From positions 1 through 64,000 of the forward strand of contig JAANBB010000137.1 in assembly GCA_014621425.1 (NCBI GenBank): a stretch of 64,000 nt of DNA, in the 5' to 3' direction. This document shows positions 20,523 to 31,868 of the stretch, piece by piece. The translations under genes were made by a program, and so were the position numbers. This DNA is from Cylindrodendrum hubeiense. Taxonomy: Eukaryota > Ascomycota > Sordariomycetes > Hypocreales > Nectriaceae. A model generated the notes under the pieces. That model saw only the letters and a program-made list of their open reading frames with translations. It was not told the origin of the DNA and searched no databases. How positions within the stretch are numbered: position 1 is the stretch's first letter; each line of letters begins with the position of its first letter.

Positions 20523-23064
20523 CGAACGGCTGAAGCCAGGATAGGCAAAAGAGTGACAGCGACGATAAAGCGTGAGAGAGCATCAGGAACAAGAGAAACG
20601 GGACCGACCGAAGCATTGAATACATATGAGGCTTACGCTAGTGTTGCGAGCTTCTTTGGCCGACTTTCTCCTGAATCTTGGCAGTAAATTTTGCGGCTCC
20701 ATCAATGGACCGAATTCGAGGAGGCGCTCCTAGCTTCTGATGACGACTTCTCGCAACAAAACGCAGCTTGCTGCAAATCGGGTCGTTCACATTGTGGTTA
20801 AGCTATGAGACCTCAGCTCCGATCTGGGCCAGGCGCCAAGCTAAATCAGGCTGGAGCATCTCGCTATTGAATGCCGTCGCTGCGTCCGGCAGCATCCCGA
20901 GCTTGGACGGGCAAGGCGTGAAAACATCTCCGGTGGTGGCTGAGCTGGCGGTTTTGCCATGAGTTCGAATTATTGACAATGAGGAAGCCTCGAGCGTGCT
21001 AGGGAGAACGAAACGCCATATGGTTGGTGGCCTGGCCATGACCGGAGTGCGTGGTGTCCTAAACAAGTGCTCGCTCCAGCTAGTCGTAACGGTGGCAGTA
21101 GTCGGCGCTAGGCCAAGGCTATGGGCAATAGAGCTTGCGTTTTGGGCAGTTTCCGACGTGATGTGGAGCTCCCAGCACGCTTAATCCGCCTTCTCGGGCT
21201 GCATGTGGTCCAGACCTCGATAGACTGCGTCGAAATCGATAGCGTCGTCCGCCACATCGACCGTCTCAGGGCGGTTCCGTTGGCTCGGGAGGCCAGCAAA
21301 AATCTTCAACCCGACGAGCGCCGTGAGAGGTTTCGTTCCTGACTAACGTAGTAAGGCGCTCGGGGGGGGCCGTTGAGGCTTAAGCGACTCGCTCGCTGCT
21401 GGCCAATACAAAGGCGCGACGGGCTGTTTTCTTCACACACAACACGACACGTGGCTGATTCTCACCGATGCATCCGATTCAATGGTGTGTAACTGTTAGC
21501 TGTTTGTTTATTGTTTCGCTACTCTGGACAGATAATTAAACATCACCAAGTATCACCTGCATGAAAGTGGAAGCGTGTTATTGTCGGGATTGTGATCAAT
21601 GGCATGGAGGCGTCCGGGCCACTGACACGGAAGATTGGGTATTCCAATAAAGTTATTACCAAACGCCACCTCTAAATCAAAAATTTATTCTTATTTCAAT
21701 GCAAAAATGAACGAGGTGCCGGCTTAGGTCAGCCTCAGCGTCCTCGTTTCCTCTCGTGAATTTCCGACAGAGCAGTATGCGCCAAGCAGGGGGTCTCCAC
21801 AATAGTTTGGGACTAATAGAGCTGCGTCGATGGTGCAGATTAACTGCTTACAGTCTGCGCACAGCCAAATACTGTGGCGGCATTCCCATCCAGCCTAACT
21901 TGCCCCATCTGATTAGTCCGGCATCGGGCTTGATGCTTCGTGGGTCCCTCGCAGACAAGGCGTCACGGCCGAGTTGCCGCGTATTCCACAGGGGGAAATT
22001 GATGGTACTTAGGGGGCCAATAGGCTGTTGTAATTGGTGGTGATAGTGGCGCTATGACTGGTTTCTCTGACGCCTTGTATCACCTTCAATGTGGTGATCA
22101 TGTCTGCCCTGTCGGGCCCCTTTATCCTTAGTCATTGTGGCTGGGCCGACTCCTCCGTTTGACAGTCTACAACAAGCAGTCCAACAACCAAGCTGGCATG
22201 CTACCCTGTAGCTTGTCTTGAATATCTTGAAACATGTCCCAAGGATTGACTTGGGTGGGATAGTCGCCGTTAACTCCCTCAGATGAAATGTTGTAGGATC
22301 TGATCCTGATATTTTAATGGTAGAGGACCCTGCCTCCTCAGTCCATCTACCCGCTTTTCTTCCATATTCAGAGTTTCCAGCCTGCGCTCAGATGTAGCCT
22401 TTTTCCTGTGCATCTCTAATAACGTTATTTTGCACAATTCCACCATGCTTACCAATTCCATTATCCAATGCAAACTAACCAACATGGGTTTCAAGGCAGT
22501 CGTACAGTTTGCCGCGCTGGTCCCTGCCGGACTGGCATTTCCCATTCCGCAAATGGACATCGCACCGATGTTCCGCCAGAGTGGGGATATTAGCTAATGC
22601 ATTGTACTTCCTGCTATCCGTACAGGCCCTAACTTTTGGTGTTTGAATACAGTGGTGAAGTCCAGTATGTTCTGATCTTTATTCAGAGAGATTGAGATTT
22701 ACTCAAACCCCCTCTTCAGGACAATATGTCAAAATATTTACAAGATTCTAGATCTATACTCAATTAAACCCGAATCCCTTGATCGAATGGGACAGCGAAG
22801 AATCTATCAAGTAGCTAATAATACTCATCAATTCACTAACAGCGCTCTTGAGCTGACAGCACCCGACGATTGCTCACGAAACCCACAAAAGATCGCATGG
22901 AGCCAATCAGAGCGAAACACCAGTCAATCGGCTTCATCCACTGAAGCTGGCTTCGAAATGATCACCCACCTCCACATTCACCATTCTAACGTGTCTTGGC
23001 CCACTTGCCATGAACCTACATCGCAATCAAGCAAACGAGCTGAGAAGCTAGCGCTCACGAATCA
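20523..23064. other. Long intergenic region, 2.5 kb
   Basis: The left end is the GH135 promoter and the right end the F-box promoter. Around 20,800-21,340 GC content rises and there are medium open frames on both strands, but none reads like a known protein. A short signal-peptide-like frame at 22484 is listed separately. Confidence 0.4.
22484..22597 (+). CDS. Possible 37-residue secreted peptide or gene remnant
   Basis: ATG to TAA, 37 codons. The first 18 residues (MGFKAVVQFAALVPAGLA) look like a signal peptide, followed by a short tail (FPIPQMDIAPMF..). No homolog is recognised. It could be the surviving 5' end of a larger secreted-protein gene or a chance frame. Confidence 0.25.
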   Translation: MGFKAVVQFAALVPAGLAFPIPQMDIAPMFRQSGDIS

Positions 23065-24678
23065 ATGTCTGACCATGCCTTAGCAGTTACTCTGATAGCA
23101 TTGCCTGTCGAGATCATAATTAAAATCCTCTCCCTCCTACCAAAGTCGGCCCTCATCTGCCTGCGCAGCGTCAATCGCGACCTCGCCCTCATCGTTACCC
23201 CTCTCGCGTTTCGCAGCCTCCGCCTACAGGGATATGGCGATGACCCTCAGCGCTTCATGAAAATCGCAGAATCTAACACACTGCGTGAATTCGTGCGAGA
23301 AGTGACCTGTGACACCTGGGCCGGACCTGACGTTGACCATCGGAATGGCCCTGACATCAATATCCCACACGATCCGGCATATAATTTCCCTTCCGATTTT
23401 TTCGACAGTCTATCGTTTCTATTATGCTTTCGGAACCTTGATACGCTCAACTTACGATTCAGCTACGACTGCGGAGAAAAGGATTATACTTCCGTGAGGG
23501 AGAACTATACTTTTCGACGTCATATTCTCGATACTATCTTCCATTGCCTGGCAGGAACTTGGTCTAAAGAGAAGCAGCGAGAAATTTGTGTAGAGGAGAG
23601 CGACTATGAGATCAAGAAATTTCCTCCAAATATACCGATATCGCCTATCTCACTCACAACTCTTACAATCTCCAACCTAGCGGATTATAATGATCCACTG
23701 TTCACAGAATCTGGTGTTTTTAGGGCTGTTCTGAATTTGAGAAGTCTAGTCGACGTCAGACTGTATATTGCAACTACTACCGAGTCGCCGTTAAGGGTCG
23801 AAACTACGCGGTTTCCCGAGAAGTACGACATGTTTGAGAGCCTTCCCTCGACCTGGCTATCCTCACCAGTTGCTGCAAACCTCCAGGTCCTGTCAATATA
23901 CTGCCATGAGTGGTGGGGTTGGCTTCCTAAGATGGACTTCCGACTTGTTGACGAATTGCAGAATCTAAAAGTCCTCGCCTTGGGGAGATTTGTGTTTAGT
24001 CATGAGTGGCAGATTGACTGGTTTGGATCTCTGGGTCTCCAGGAGTTCTACCTCGATGATTGTGCTGTTCTACACCAAGCTGTACAAGTGGTTGTGGATC
24101 AGAGCAGGAGTATCGTGGGCCAGGATGCTCATGGAAAAAAGATCATTGTCTCAAACGCAGGGTACTATGATGCAGAACTCGATATCAATGTTATTTCTCC
24201 GGGGCGTATACGATGGCACAACCTCCTATGCCACTGGCGCGATTCAATGTCGAAATTGAGAGTCTTCAAGATGGGCCACGGAGAACGGGCTCGTCCTCGT
24301 CCAACCCGCTATGACGAATTCTTTCCCGACCTTTTCCTTAGTGATAACGCGTTCCGAAACTTTGATTGCCCTCCTCCCAATGCTACAGGGTATGACATGT
24401 TCAGGAAAGGTACGGGTATGTCTCAATCCCGTGAGAAGCAACTGGCCTACGTCTTCTACAGCGGCAACGAGTGGGAAGGAAACTTCGACACTTATATGGA
24501 AACGAGAAACTATTTTCTGGAAACGGAGGGAGAGGATACGGTCCGGTCGATGTATGAAGGACGCAGGGACTGGAGTCTCGAGGACGGCCTCATTGCTAAG
24601 GATGGGATGGCATTGAACCTTTTCATATCCACGCTTGAGGCAAGGCAGATTAGTATGGCTTCACAAAGTCCGCACTAA
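23065..24678 (+). CDS. F-box protein
   Basis: Single exon, 537 residues. Residues about 10-55 form an F-box (LIALPVEIIIKILSLLPKSA, then LRSVNRDLALIVTPLAFRSL), the module that binds Skp1 in SCF ubiquitin ligases. The rest is a long region with scattered leucine-rich and aromatic segments, without clear LRR or WD repeats, presumably for substrate binding. Such orphan F-box proteins are numerous in filamentous fungi. The substrate cannot be told from the sequence. There is no sign of frame damage. Confidence 0.85.
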   Translation: MSDHALAVTLIALPVEIIIKILSLLPKSALICLRSVNRDLALIVTPLAFRSLRLQGYGDDPQRFMKIAESNTLREFVREVTCDTWAGPDVDHRNGPDINIPHDPAYNFPSDFFDSLSFLLCFRNLDTLNLRFSYDCGEKDYTSVRENYTFRRHILDTIFHCLAGTWSKEKQREICVEESDYEIKKFPPNIPISPISLTTLTISNLADYNDPLFTESGVFRAVLNLRSLVDVRLYIATTTESPLRVETTRFPEKYDMFESLPSTWLSSPVAANLQVLSIYCHEWWGWLPKMDFRLVDELQNLKVLALGRFVFSHEWQIDWFGSLGLQEFYLDDCAVLHQAVQVVVDQSRSIVGQDAHGKKIIVSNAGYYDAELDINVISPGRIRWHNLLCHWRDSMSKLRVFKMGHGERARPRPTRYDEFFPDLFLSDNAFRNFDCPPPNATGYDMFRKGTGMSQSREKQLAYVFYSGNEWEGNFDTYMETRNYFLETEGEDTVRSMYEGRRDWSLEDGLIAKDGMALNLFISTLEARQISMASQSPH

Positions 24679-26192
24679 TAAATGAGATGACGAGCCATAG
24701 CATAAAAGCAAATGATCTAATATTCAAGTTCATCTGGTAGGTGAAGTCATTCTAAGCGGTCAATGAATCTTTTCCCCACCCCAAGAAGAAGTTCCGCTTC
24801 CCCCCAGCTCAATTAGTCCCATTGAGTGTCAATGAGCCCAGAATTAGCTTGGCATACATTTAGTCAGCCTGGCCTCTCATCCTCGGTCACCATTGCAGGC
24901 TTTGCTAGGCCAGTTGTTTCCTCCTAGAGCTTTCGAAATATTTAGGACCCCTTTTAGGAGTCACTGTCATGAGGCTTGAAGCTATTACAGTGCTCAGACT
25001 TCGTCGCTGCCTATGTGCGATGCATAAAATCATTTTCATCCAGACAAATGCTTTTAGGTCCAGATGCGAGTAGTTGGGGTATCTGTCACAGTCCGTGGCT
25101 GTCATCGCTAGGAGTTGGGGGTAAGCTTGGCAGTGAGACTCTCCCCACACATACGCGTCCCATGGGAGAATGACGTGCTGCAGATCTTCATACCCCCGGC
25201 TTCAACTACCATACGGAGCCTCAGTCACATTTTTACCGGGATATCCTTGCACAGACGTTTCCTAGATTTCCCTCACCAGAATCCCATCTTTCTCATACCT
25301 AAGGAGAGAACCCGTCACCGGATGATTGGTTGGCTGGACAGGTGATTTCCCTGCTTGCCGTTGCTGCATGTGTGCATACGTATGTAGGAGGGGTATATGT
25401 GCGATATACGGCGGTGTGCGTGAGTTGGTGGGGCGGGAATATTCCTTGTGTAGTGGTGATGTCCACGCAAGCTGGAGGCTGGCTTGCAAGAGGGGCCTAT
25501 TGTGGGAATGCATGCAGTGAAAAAGGGATCTGCAAGGCTATACGCGGGAATACGGGCAGTTGGGCCGTGGTGTTATGTGGAATGTGGAATATTGCGTAGG
25601 ATGACGTGTTTTGGTGAGAATCAATATGCAAAGACATGGATGGGGGTTTGTATCCTGTTCTCGCCCCTGTGTGGCGTTGTGACTACGAATCTCCCATAGC
25701 CGAGGACCTGACTACCTTGCATCTGCAGTGCTTACCGAGTCATTTATCAACAGATGGGTTGAAAGGCTGCTTTCTTCCACCTATGGGTCTAGATTCTCGC
25801 CGTATTTAACTTGATTCGAAATGTCGCTTTTGTTATTGTGCTCCACATCTAAGAATAGCGGAAAACTATGCATGAGAGAGCAAGGAAAAAAGGAAAAAAG
25901 GAAAAAAGGAAAAAAGGAAAAAAGCTAAGCTACAGACAGAATGCGTCACGGAAATAGCACGGCTCGTCACTACAGAGCCGTCGGACCCGACGACACGTAA
26001 GCAGTCGAATTCTACCAACAGACTGAATCGAAAACAACAAGCACGGAGCTTACGAAAAGCTCACAGTAAATTAAGATAAAATTTTGTACTAAATAGTTGA
26101 CAAGCTTATGTGCGTGCACAGGACAGTCGCCTGTAAGAAGAACAATCACCCCATGAGTCCATTGCCTCGGTTGCCCCATTAGAAGTGTCGCG
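24679..26192. other. Intergenic between convergent genes
   Basis: About 1.5 kb after the F-box gene and before the 3' end of the CE4 gene. It holds GT-rich, low-complexity stretches around 25,330-25,700 and the 8-bp tandem repeat at 25884. No gene was seen. Confidence 0.4.
25884..25923. repeat. (GGAAAAAA)5 microsatellite
   Basis: Five perfect tandem copies of GGAAAAAA lie in the intergenic DNA downstream of the CE4 gene. Confidence 0.95.
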
Positions 26193-28035
26193 TCAAGTAC
26201 ACGTCCCGTAATCCGACTGGCAGCCGGTGCCACAATTAGCAGCAGCACTGCCGCTGTAGAGGTGAATCCAATGGTCAGTTTGCGCTCTGTTTAGTTGGTT
26301 CGTTGGGATAGGGGGCGGGGGGCGATCGCGATTCAAGCCACAATCGATAGTGCTTACCAGTAGCCATATTGAGAGCAGCAGGTTTTAGTGCCATAGTTGG
26401 CACATGTAGTTTTGTACGTGGCACCGCAGAGCCCGTTGGTAGTGTCGGTGATGTTACCCGAGCTTGAGTTGCACTCGCCAAAGTCGACATCGCAGCCAGT
26501 TCCGCAATACGTGTCGGTGCTGCCACTAAAATGAGTGAAGCGCAAACGTCAGCAAAGAAAATTTCACAACTCAGTAATGAAACCCATAGTTCGAGTCTAG
26601 GGTGTAATTGGAGGCGCAAAGGTAGAAACAGAGTATAATAGAGGGGTGGGGAAAAGATGCACTACACCGTGCTCCCGACAAACTTACCAGTAGCCGTAGT
26701 AGGAACAGCAGTTGCCGAATGCAGATCCCTTGCAGGTATATCCCGTGCTGCCACCGCACTCTTGGTTTGGCGAAATGGTGACACCGCTGGACGCTGTGGC
26801 AGAGCTGGAAGTTCCGGTGCTGGTAGACGAGGTTTTCACCTTAGTAGTGCTGGTGCTGGTCTGGGCGGCAGTCGAAGTGCAACCGGCAGTCGAAGTGCAC
26901 TCAGTATCTGTAGCACTCCGGTACCAGTTCTCTTCGGGATCTCCAAGACAAGCCCCAACAGTGACAATCTTGTAGCCACGGTCCTGAGCTGTTGTAATCA
27001 TATACGCCGTCAGATTCGTAACAGTCTGCTCGTGCACATCATGCGCCAAGATAATGTAGCCATTGCCGGAAGGAGTGTCTGAGAGACCAGCTGAGAACCT
27101 GTCTTTGGACGCCTGGATCAGATCAGGAGAGTCATTCTCATAATCCTTAGTATCGAGATTAGTGGTGATGATATGGTAGCCAAGGTCGCCCATGGTACTT
27201 AGGCAGCCCGTACTGGAGCTGCAGTCCAGGTACGGGGGACGCATATACGTAGGAAACCACCCGAAGAGGTTGCGGAAGGCCATCTCATTATAGATCATCT
27301 CAGTATTTTGGATGGTGCTATTAATCGTGTCTTGGTCCCGGTGCGTCCAGGTGTGACTAGCCAATTGATGGCCGGCAGAATACATGCGTTGCAACAAGTC
27401 GGGCCATGCCAAGGATGAGTCGTCAATGTGACCCTTGCCTAGGTTGTTGCCGGTGATGAAGAAAGTGCCCTTAACATCATACTCATCGAGGACATCCATG
27501 ATCTCGCTAGTCCAAGTATACGGGCCATCATCAAAAGCCAGCGCAAGCGTGCCAGACTCGGTGCATCCGGTAATAATCGAGCCTTTTGATATTGTTAATA
27601 GTCTGAAAGAGGGTGCGATAGCATTGAGTTCAAAAACACACCATAGGGAACGCTGCCGATCTTGGGACGAGCAATGCTCTCTGTGCTCGATCCGCTAGGG
27701 CGAGAGCTAGGTTCGCGTGTTAGTCACGGGTACGATCAAATCCCCAGGCATACTTACAAGGTATCACAGGAGTCGGAGTAATCCAACTGGCAGCTAGATC
27801 CATCGCAATAGTCCTCGGTAGTGCCACACCAATTGCTTTCCGAGCAGCAGGAACCGGGGGCGCAGGATCCGTACCCTTCGCCACAATCGGTGCCTTTCTC
27901 GCGCGCGTGCAGCGGAGCGTTTCTCGGCAAGATAAAATCAACATCCACAGCGCGAGCTGGGTGGGCCATGCATGCCTTGAACAAAAATGAAGCGAAAAAG
28001 GTCGACGTGACGGCCTTCATCTTGATTGAAGTCAT
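26193..28035 (-). CDS. CE4 chitin deacetylase-like enzyme with three CBM18 modules
   Basis: Five exons, 28035-27758, 27706-27642, 27582-26688, 26525-26358 and 26253-26193, all joining in phase, give 488 residues. A signal peptide is followed by an N-terminal CBM18 (DCGEGYGSC..CCSESNWCG..YC). The NodB domain shows all five family motifs: AFDDGP, SHTWTH, RPPY, TTNLDTKDY and ILAHD. A Ser/Thr linker leads to two more CBM18 modules (ECGG..CCSYYGYCGS.. and LCGA..CCSQYGYCGS..). CBM18 binds chitin, so the enzyme should deacetylate chitin or chitin fragments at or outside the wall, giving chitosan. Introns 3 and 4 interrupt both C-terminal CBM18 modules at the same codon (TG/T and TG/C of the Cys in YGYCG). 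An alternative ATG lies five codons in. Confidence 0.92.
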
Positions 28036-29143
28036 CTTGCAAGGTCAAGAAACGAATGACGGAACGAGTGTAGAGGAGAACCCTGGCAAGGTCAGGGGGA
28101 GGAATGAGCTTATATTTGTAGTTTAGTAGGATAGTATGCATCAAAACACTTCCTAGGCTGTAGCGAAACAAAGTCTCCGGGGAGCTTATGATCCGCTTAG
28201 CGAGCTTGAATATTGGACAAGGAATCACCAGGGCTTCCTCTGTGTTGGCCTCTGGGATCAGCACTTGAGGCCCCCCAGAAGCGGGTCTGGGGTGCCAATA
28301 CGGGAAATACGGGCGCTAGTGCCTACCAGAGCTACCGGAGACATGCAGCTGTCCCGGTCCTGAGTTCCTAGGTGAGGTGCCGAGTTCCGTTTTGAGCTTG
28401 AGTAAGCTCATCACATCATTCAGGTGGATTTAGCCGCGAGTTTTATTGATTTATGCTTGCTCTGCCATTGGCAGCCTTGAATAAACTCTCCGGGGAATTT
28501 GCAACTGGGGTAGGTTTGGTCCCGGCTCTCACATAATACTCAGGCTTTAACTGGCAGTATTAATCGGACGCAGACGAAACAACGCCCGCCCCACCGCTTC
28601 TTCTTCCTTCTTTTTTGCGGCAGCAAGCTGAACCTGTGTCGGGGGAATATCGGACCCGATACGAAGTCCAGCATGCACTGGTGGACAGGGGATCCTGCAG
28701 TCAGATCGTGCAGCATGCCCTTGCATGGGGAATGGCACCTTTCTACCACCCTCATTCGATGCCCCGGCACGAACGACCCGAACGACGTGATCAGATCAAT
28801 TAATACCAGCCACACGGTGCCTTGAATTATCGAAAAGAGAGAAGAAAAAAGAACAAGAAAAAAGACTGTCCAACCAGAGCGATGGTGGCAGCAAGCTATC
28901 GATTTGGCGTTCGGTGGATGCGTGGATTGTTTAGCGCTATTGTGTGACGAGACGCCCCATGATTGACCTATTTTTCGCCTGGGTGAGTATACTCCTCTTC
29001 CACCGTGCCCAACAAAATTTGAGGGTACGGTGGAAACGGCACGACTAGCTAATAGCCCTGCACATGACACATATCTGAATCGAAAAAAAAAACCCAAGTT
29101 TCAAGTCTCGTCTAGATTATAGTCCTCGAAACTGTGAAAATCC
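28036..29143. other. Intergenic: CE4 promoter and HET gene 3' flank
   Basis: About 1.1 kb. The left part should be the promoter of the CE4 gene. Open frames near 28,540-29,100 have no recognisable protein content. Confidence 0.4.
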
Positions 29144-31168
29144 CTAGATGAGAGCAACTTCCTCCCGCCTCTTGTGAATGTCTGCCGTCCATTTTGCCAC
29201 CTGCTCCGGCGTTGCCACCGGCTCGTTTGATGATCTCAAGTGTATATAACCAACACGTTCGTAAAACTGGCCTTTGGGGCGAAGGACCAGACCGTATAGG
29301 CTGATACCTGTTTTGGTTCGCCTATCTTGGACACCTTGCGACAATATGAGGACAAGAAGACACCCCAGCGGTTCTGGAGTCAGCTCGGGCAGATCGAATT
29401 GGAGATTGACGGTCAGACCCCACGTGCCCGCGATCAGTCCGGATGTATAATAGAATTCCTGGCGCAGTAGCTTTTGCTTGCCTAGTTCTATCGACAACAA
29501 GGGTGCCTCCACACGAAGGGCCCATTTCGATGGGTCTTTAGGGTCCATTAAGCCCCCTGCTGATGGAAAGCCATGGTTGGTACACCGAACCAAAGATTCA
29601 GCGGGGGAGTCGAATCCCACCGGTAGTTTGGCAACGTGGGAAGCCCAAGACCAAGTTGGAAAGTACGGGAGTCTTTTGCTACCCGGTAAGTCTGATTTAG
29701 GTAGCCATAGCAGCCCGTGGGCGATATGGGATCGAAATACACCAGCAAAGTATTCGCCGCCGTGAAGTGTGGCAAGTCGGGTTGCAAGGCTTTGAATTGC
29801 CATGAGGCGATCTGTGTCATATGTGAAACTCAAAAAGCTGTAAATTTGTGCAAGACGTGTCCATGAAGTTCCCATCGCGTCGTCTGCTGTTTGCTGGAAA
29901 AGGTGGTGCTCGTCCCGAGGAAGAATTGGCACCGGCCTCATGGTACTTTCCTCAGGATCAAACTCTGAAGCCTCTGACATACTGTGACACTGCCAAAAGA
30001 GGGAATTCGTCGACCAGTGGAGAGTACGGGGGGAAAGAAGCCGCTCCTGGAAGCACCAGCCCCTAGTCAATAGAGGCTGCTTTTGGAACTCGCCAATGAA
30101 GTCGATTTTGGGGATTGGAAGATGGAGGTATTCAGCCCGGCCACTATCGAATGCCATGGGGCAGTTCGAGAGTGAATATTTTTGAGCCAGCCGCTCTGTA
30201 AAGATCCCTTGGTCGCTATCCGAGGCACCCAGGGCGGATATCAGGCAATGTGCATTCGAGTAATATGAGGCCATCATAGGTGCCTCCAGGTTCCAATCAT
30301 CAAGGTATTTGTCCGCATCGTGAGGCTGAACGATACATATAGCATCAACCCAAAGATAGCGAAGACCCATCAGCCGAGTAAGTGTGATGGCGTCTTGAAT
30401 AGTCTTCGGAAGTCCTTCTTTGTTGATTTTCTGTCGTCGTTCCTTCAGAGTTGCCCTTGTGGTTTTCGCCGGCTCGTTCCCCCGACCCCAACAATAGCTA
30501 AGGGCAAGATACTTTGGCTTCGGATTCCTTGGGAGTTCATCTTGAGTGACAACTAGCCGGAGTGGTTCTGTGCGACCATCTCCGACGTCGACTAATCGGG
30601 TTGGCAGGAAAAAGGTTTCGTCCTCCTTCAGCTTTTCTGTGGCACAATTTCCATGGCGACCACGCTGGTTGAGGCAATCGTCCAGCCAGGGGTGGATTCG
30701 CTCCCGAGTGAGACTTTTAATATCATGATCAAGGGTTTCTGGCGCAAGGCCTACTTCTTATCAGCTCCAGATTTCACATAACATAGGGGTTGGGTCAATA
30801 CGTTTGACGATAGCTGTGGGCGCAGCTAGTAATCTCGAAATACTTGATTTCGAAATGTCGAGTGTGAATGACAACTTGCCAACATAAAAGAAGTATGCCG
30901 GGGCTATGCTTCCAGGCATAAAATGAAGGCTACACTGGCCGTCTTTTAGCCCATCTAGTTTATCTATGTGGTGGATTAAGCGAGCTCGAAAGTTGCGACA
31001 AAGGTTACAGCCAGAAGCTGCTGACTTCTCCAGCGCCGCAAACGAATCGTGATGCTGAATCCTGATACCCTTTTTATCTAGCTGCCATTCATTATGCTCC
31101 CAGGGAATGCTGCGGCACTTTTGGCATCTCCACTCTGCCGTGGGAGTGTTGTGGTCGTTGGTAGTCAT
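29144..31168 (-). CDS. HET-domain protein (heterokaryon incompatibility family)
   Basis: Two exons, 31168-30802 and 30750-29144, joined in phase 1 across a 51-nt GTATTG..TAG intron, give 657 residues. An in-frame ATG at 31234 would add 22 residues. The N-terminus has paired Cys motifs (WRCQKCRS, GCNLCRNF). The HET domain follows: FFLPTRLVDVG, KYLALSYCWG, LPKTIQDAITLTRLMGLRYLWVDAICI (in two adjoining parts), the AHCLISALGA segment and LLTRGWCFQERLLSPRTLHW. HET proteins act in allorecognition and trigger cell death when partnered; most copies in a genome have no known partner. No NACHT or other extra domain is attached. The C-terminal 200 residues are unassigned. Confidence 0.88.
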
Positions 31169-31868
31169 GTTGAAATTGAGGATTCTGTGCTGGAGCTGCT
31201 CAGTCTGAATATTGAGGCTTTTTAGTAAGCTCACGGTGTCGAAATGGGCGGTCGACTAGGGCAGAACTATCAAACAGATGAGTGCTACCTCTAGTGTTAC
31301 ATCTGTTGATGGAGATCTATGATAGAAGCTCTTGATATCCAGCCGACTATATGTCTAAGAGGCAGTATTTAGGTAGGATGACGGCTGTAACCGAAGTTGC
31401 ACTTGGAGGCAGCCGACTGTATCACGTGACGGGTCCGGGGACCCGGATCTGGACCGTAATCAGAGAGCCGGAAGAACCAGCTGTCTCAGATACAGGAAGA
31501 GCGAGGAAACACTGACTGATGGGAAAGGCAACAGAAATACGGTTCAGATACGAAATGCAGTCTTAATATGGTAGGATTACCCCGACTTATTCGTTAGGGC
31601 GGCCTCATCAGGCTAGCAACGTCTCTCTTAAATTTGCCCAATGCTCAGAATGTGACATTTGCATACCTTTCTCATAGGGTCAGCAATGTTATTCAGAAGA
31701 AAATTCAAGAAAATTCCGCGGCGCTCCCTACTTTACTTAACAGGTGCTGTGTAGATAAGCTTTCAGCCAGGAGCTGCAAATAAGTCATACAAGGTGACAT
31801 TCATCTCTAGGGTACAAAGGTCTTAATATTAGAACTAAACCTAAGTATGTCTAACTATACTACCCTTC
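31169..31868. other. Intergenic, AT-rich
   Basis: HET gene promoter on the left and the 3' end of the GPI-protein gene on the right. Nothing else was recognised. Confidence 0.4.

Noticed and set aside
20803..21342. Open frames on both strands in a GC-rich island
   Set aside because: Some look gene-like in composition, but no splice model gave a coherent protein.
28540..29097. 185-codon minus-strand frame upstream of the CE4 gene
   Set aside because: Content is low-information (poly-Lys/Arg, Ser, Phe runs) with no family resemblance.
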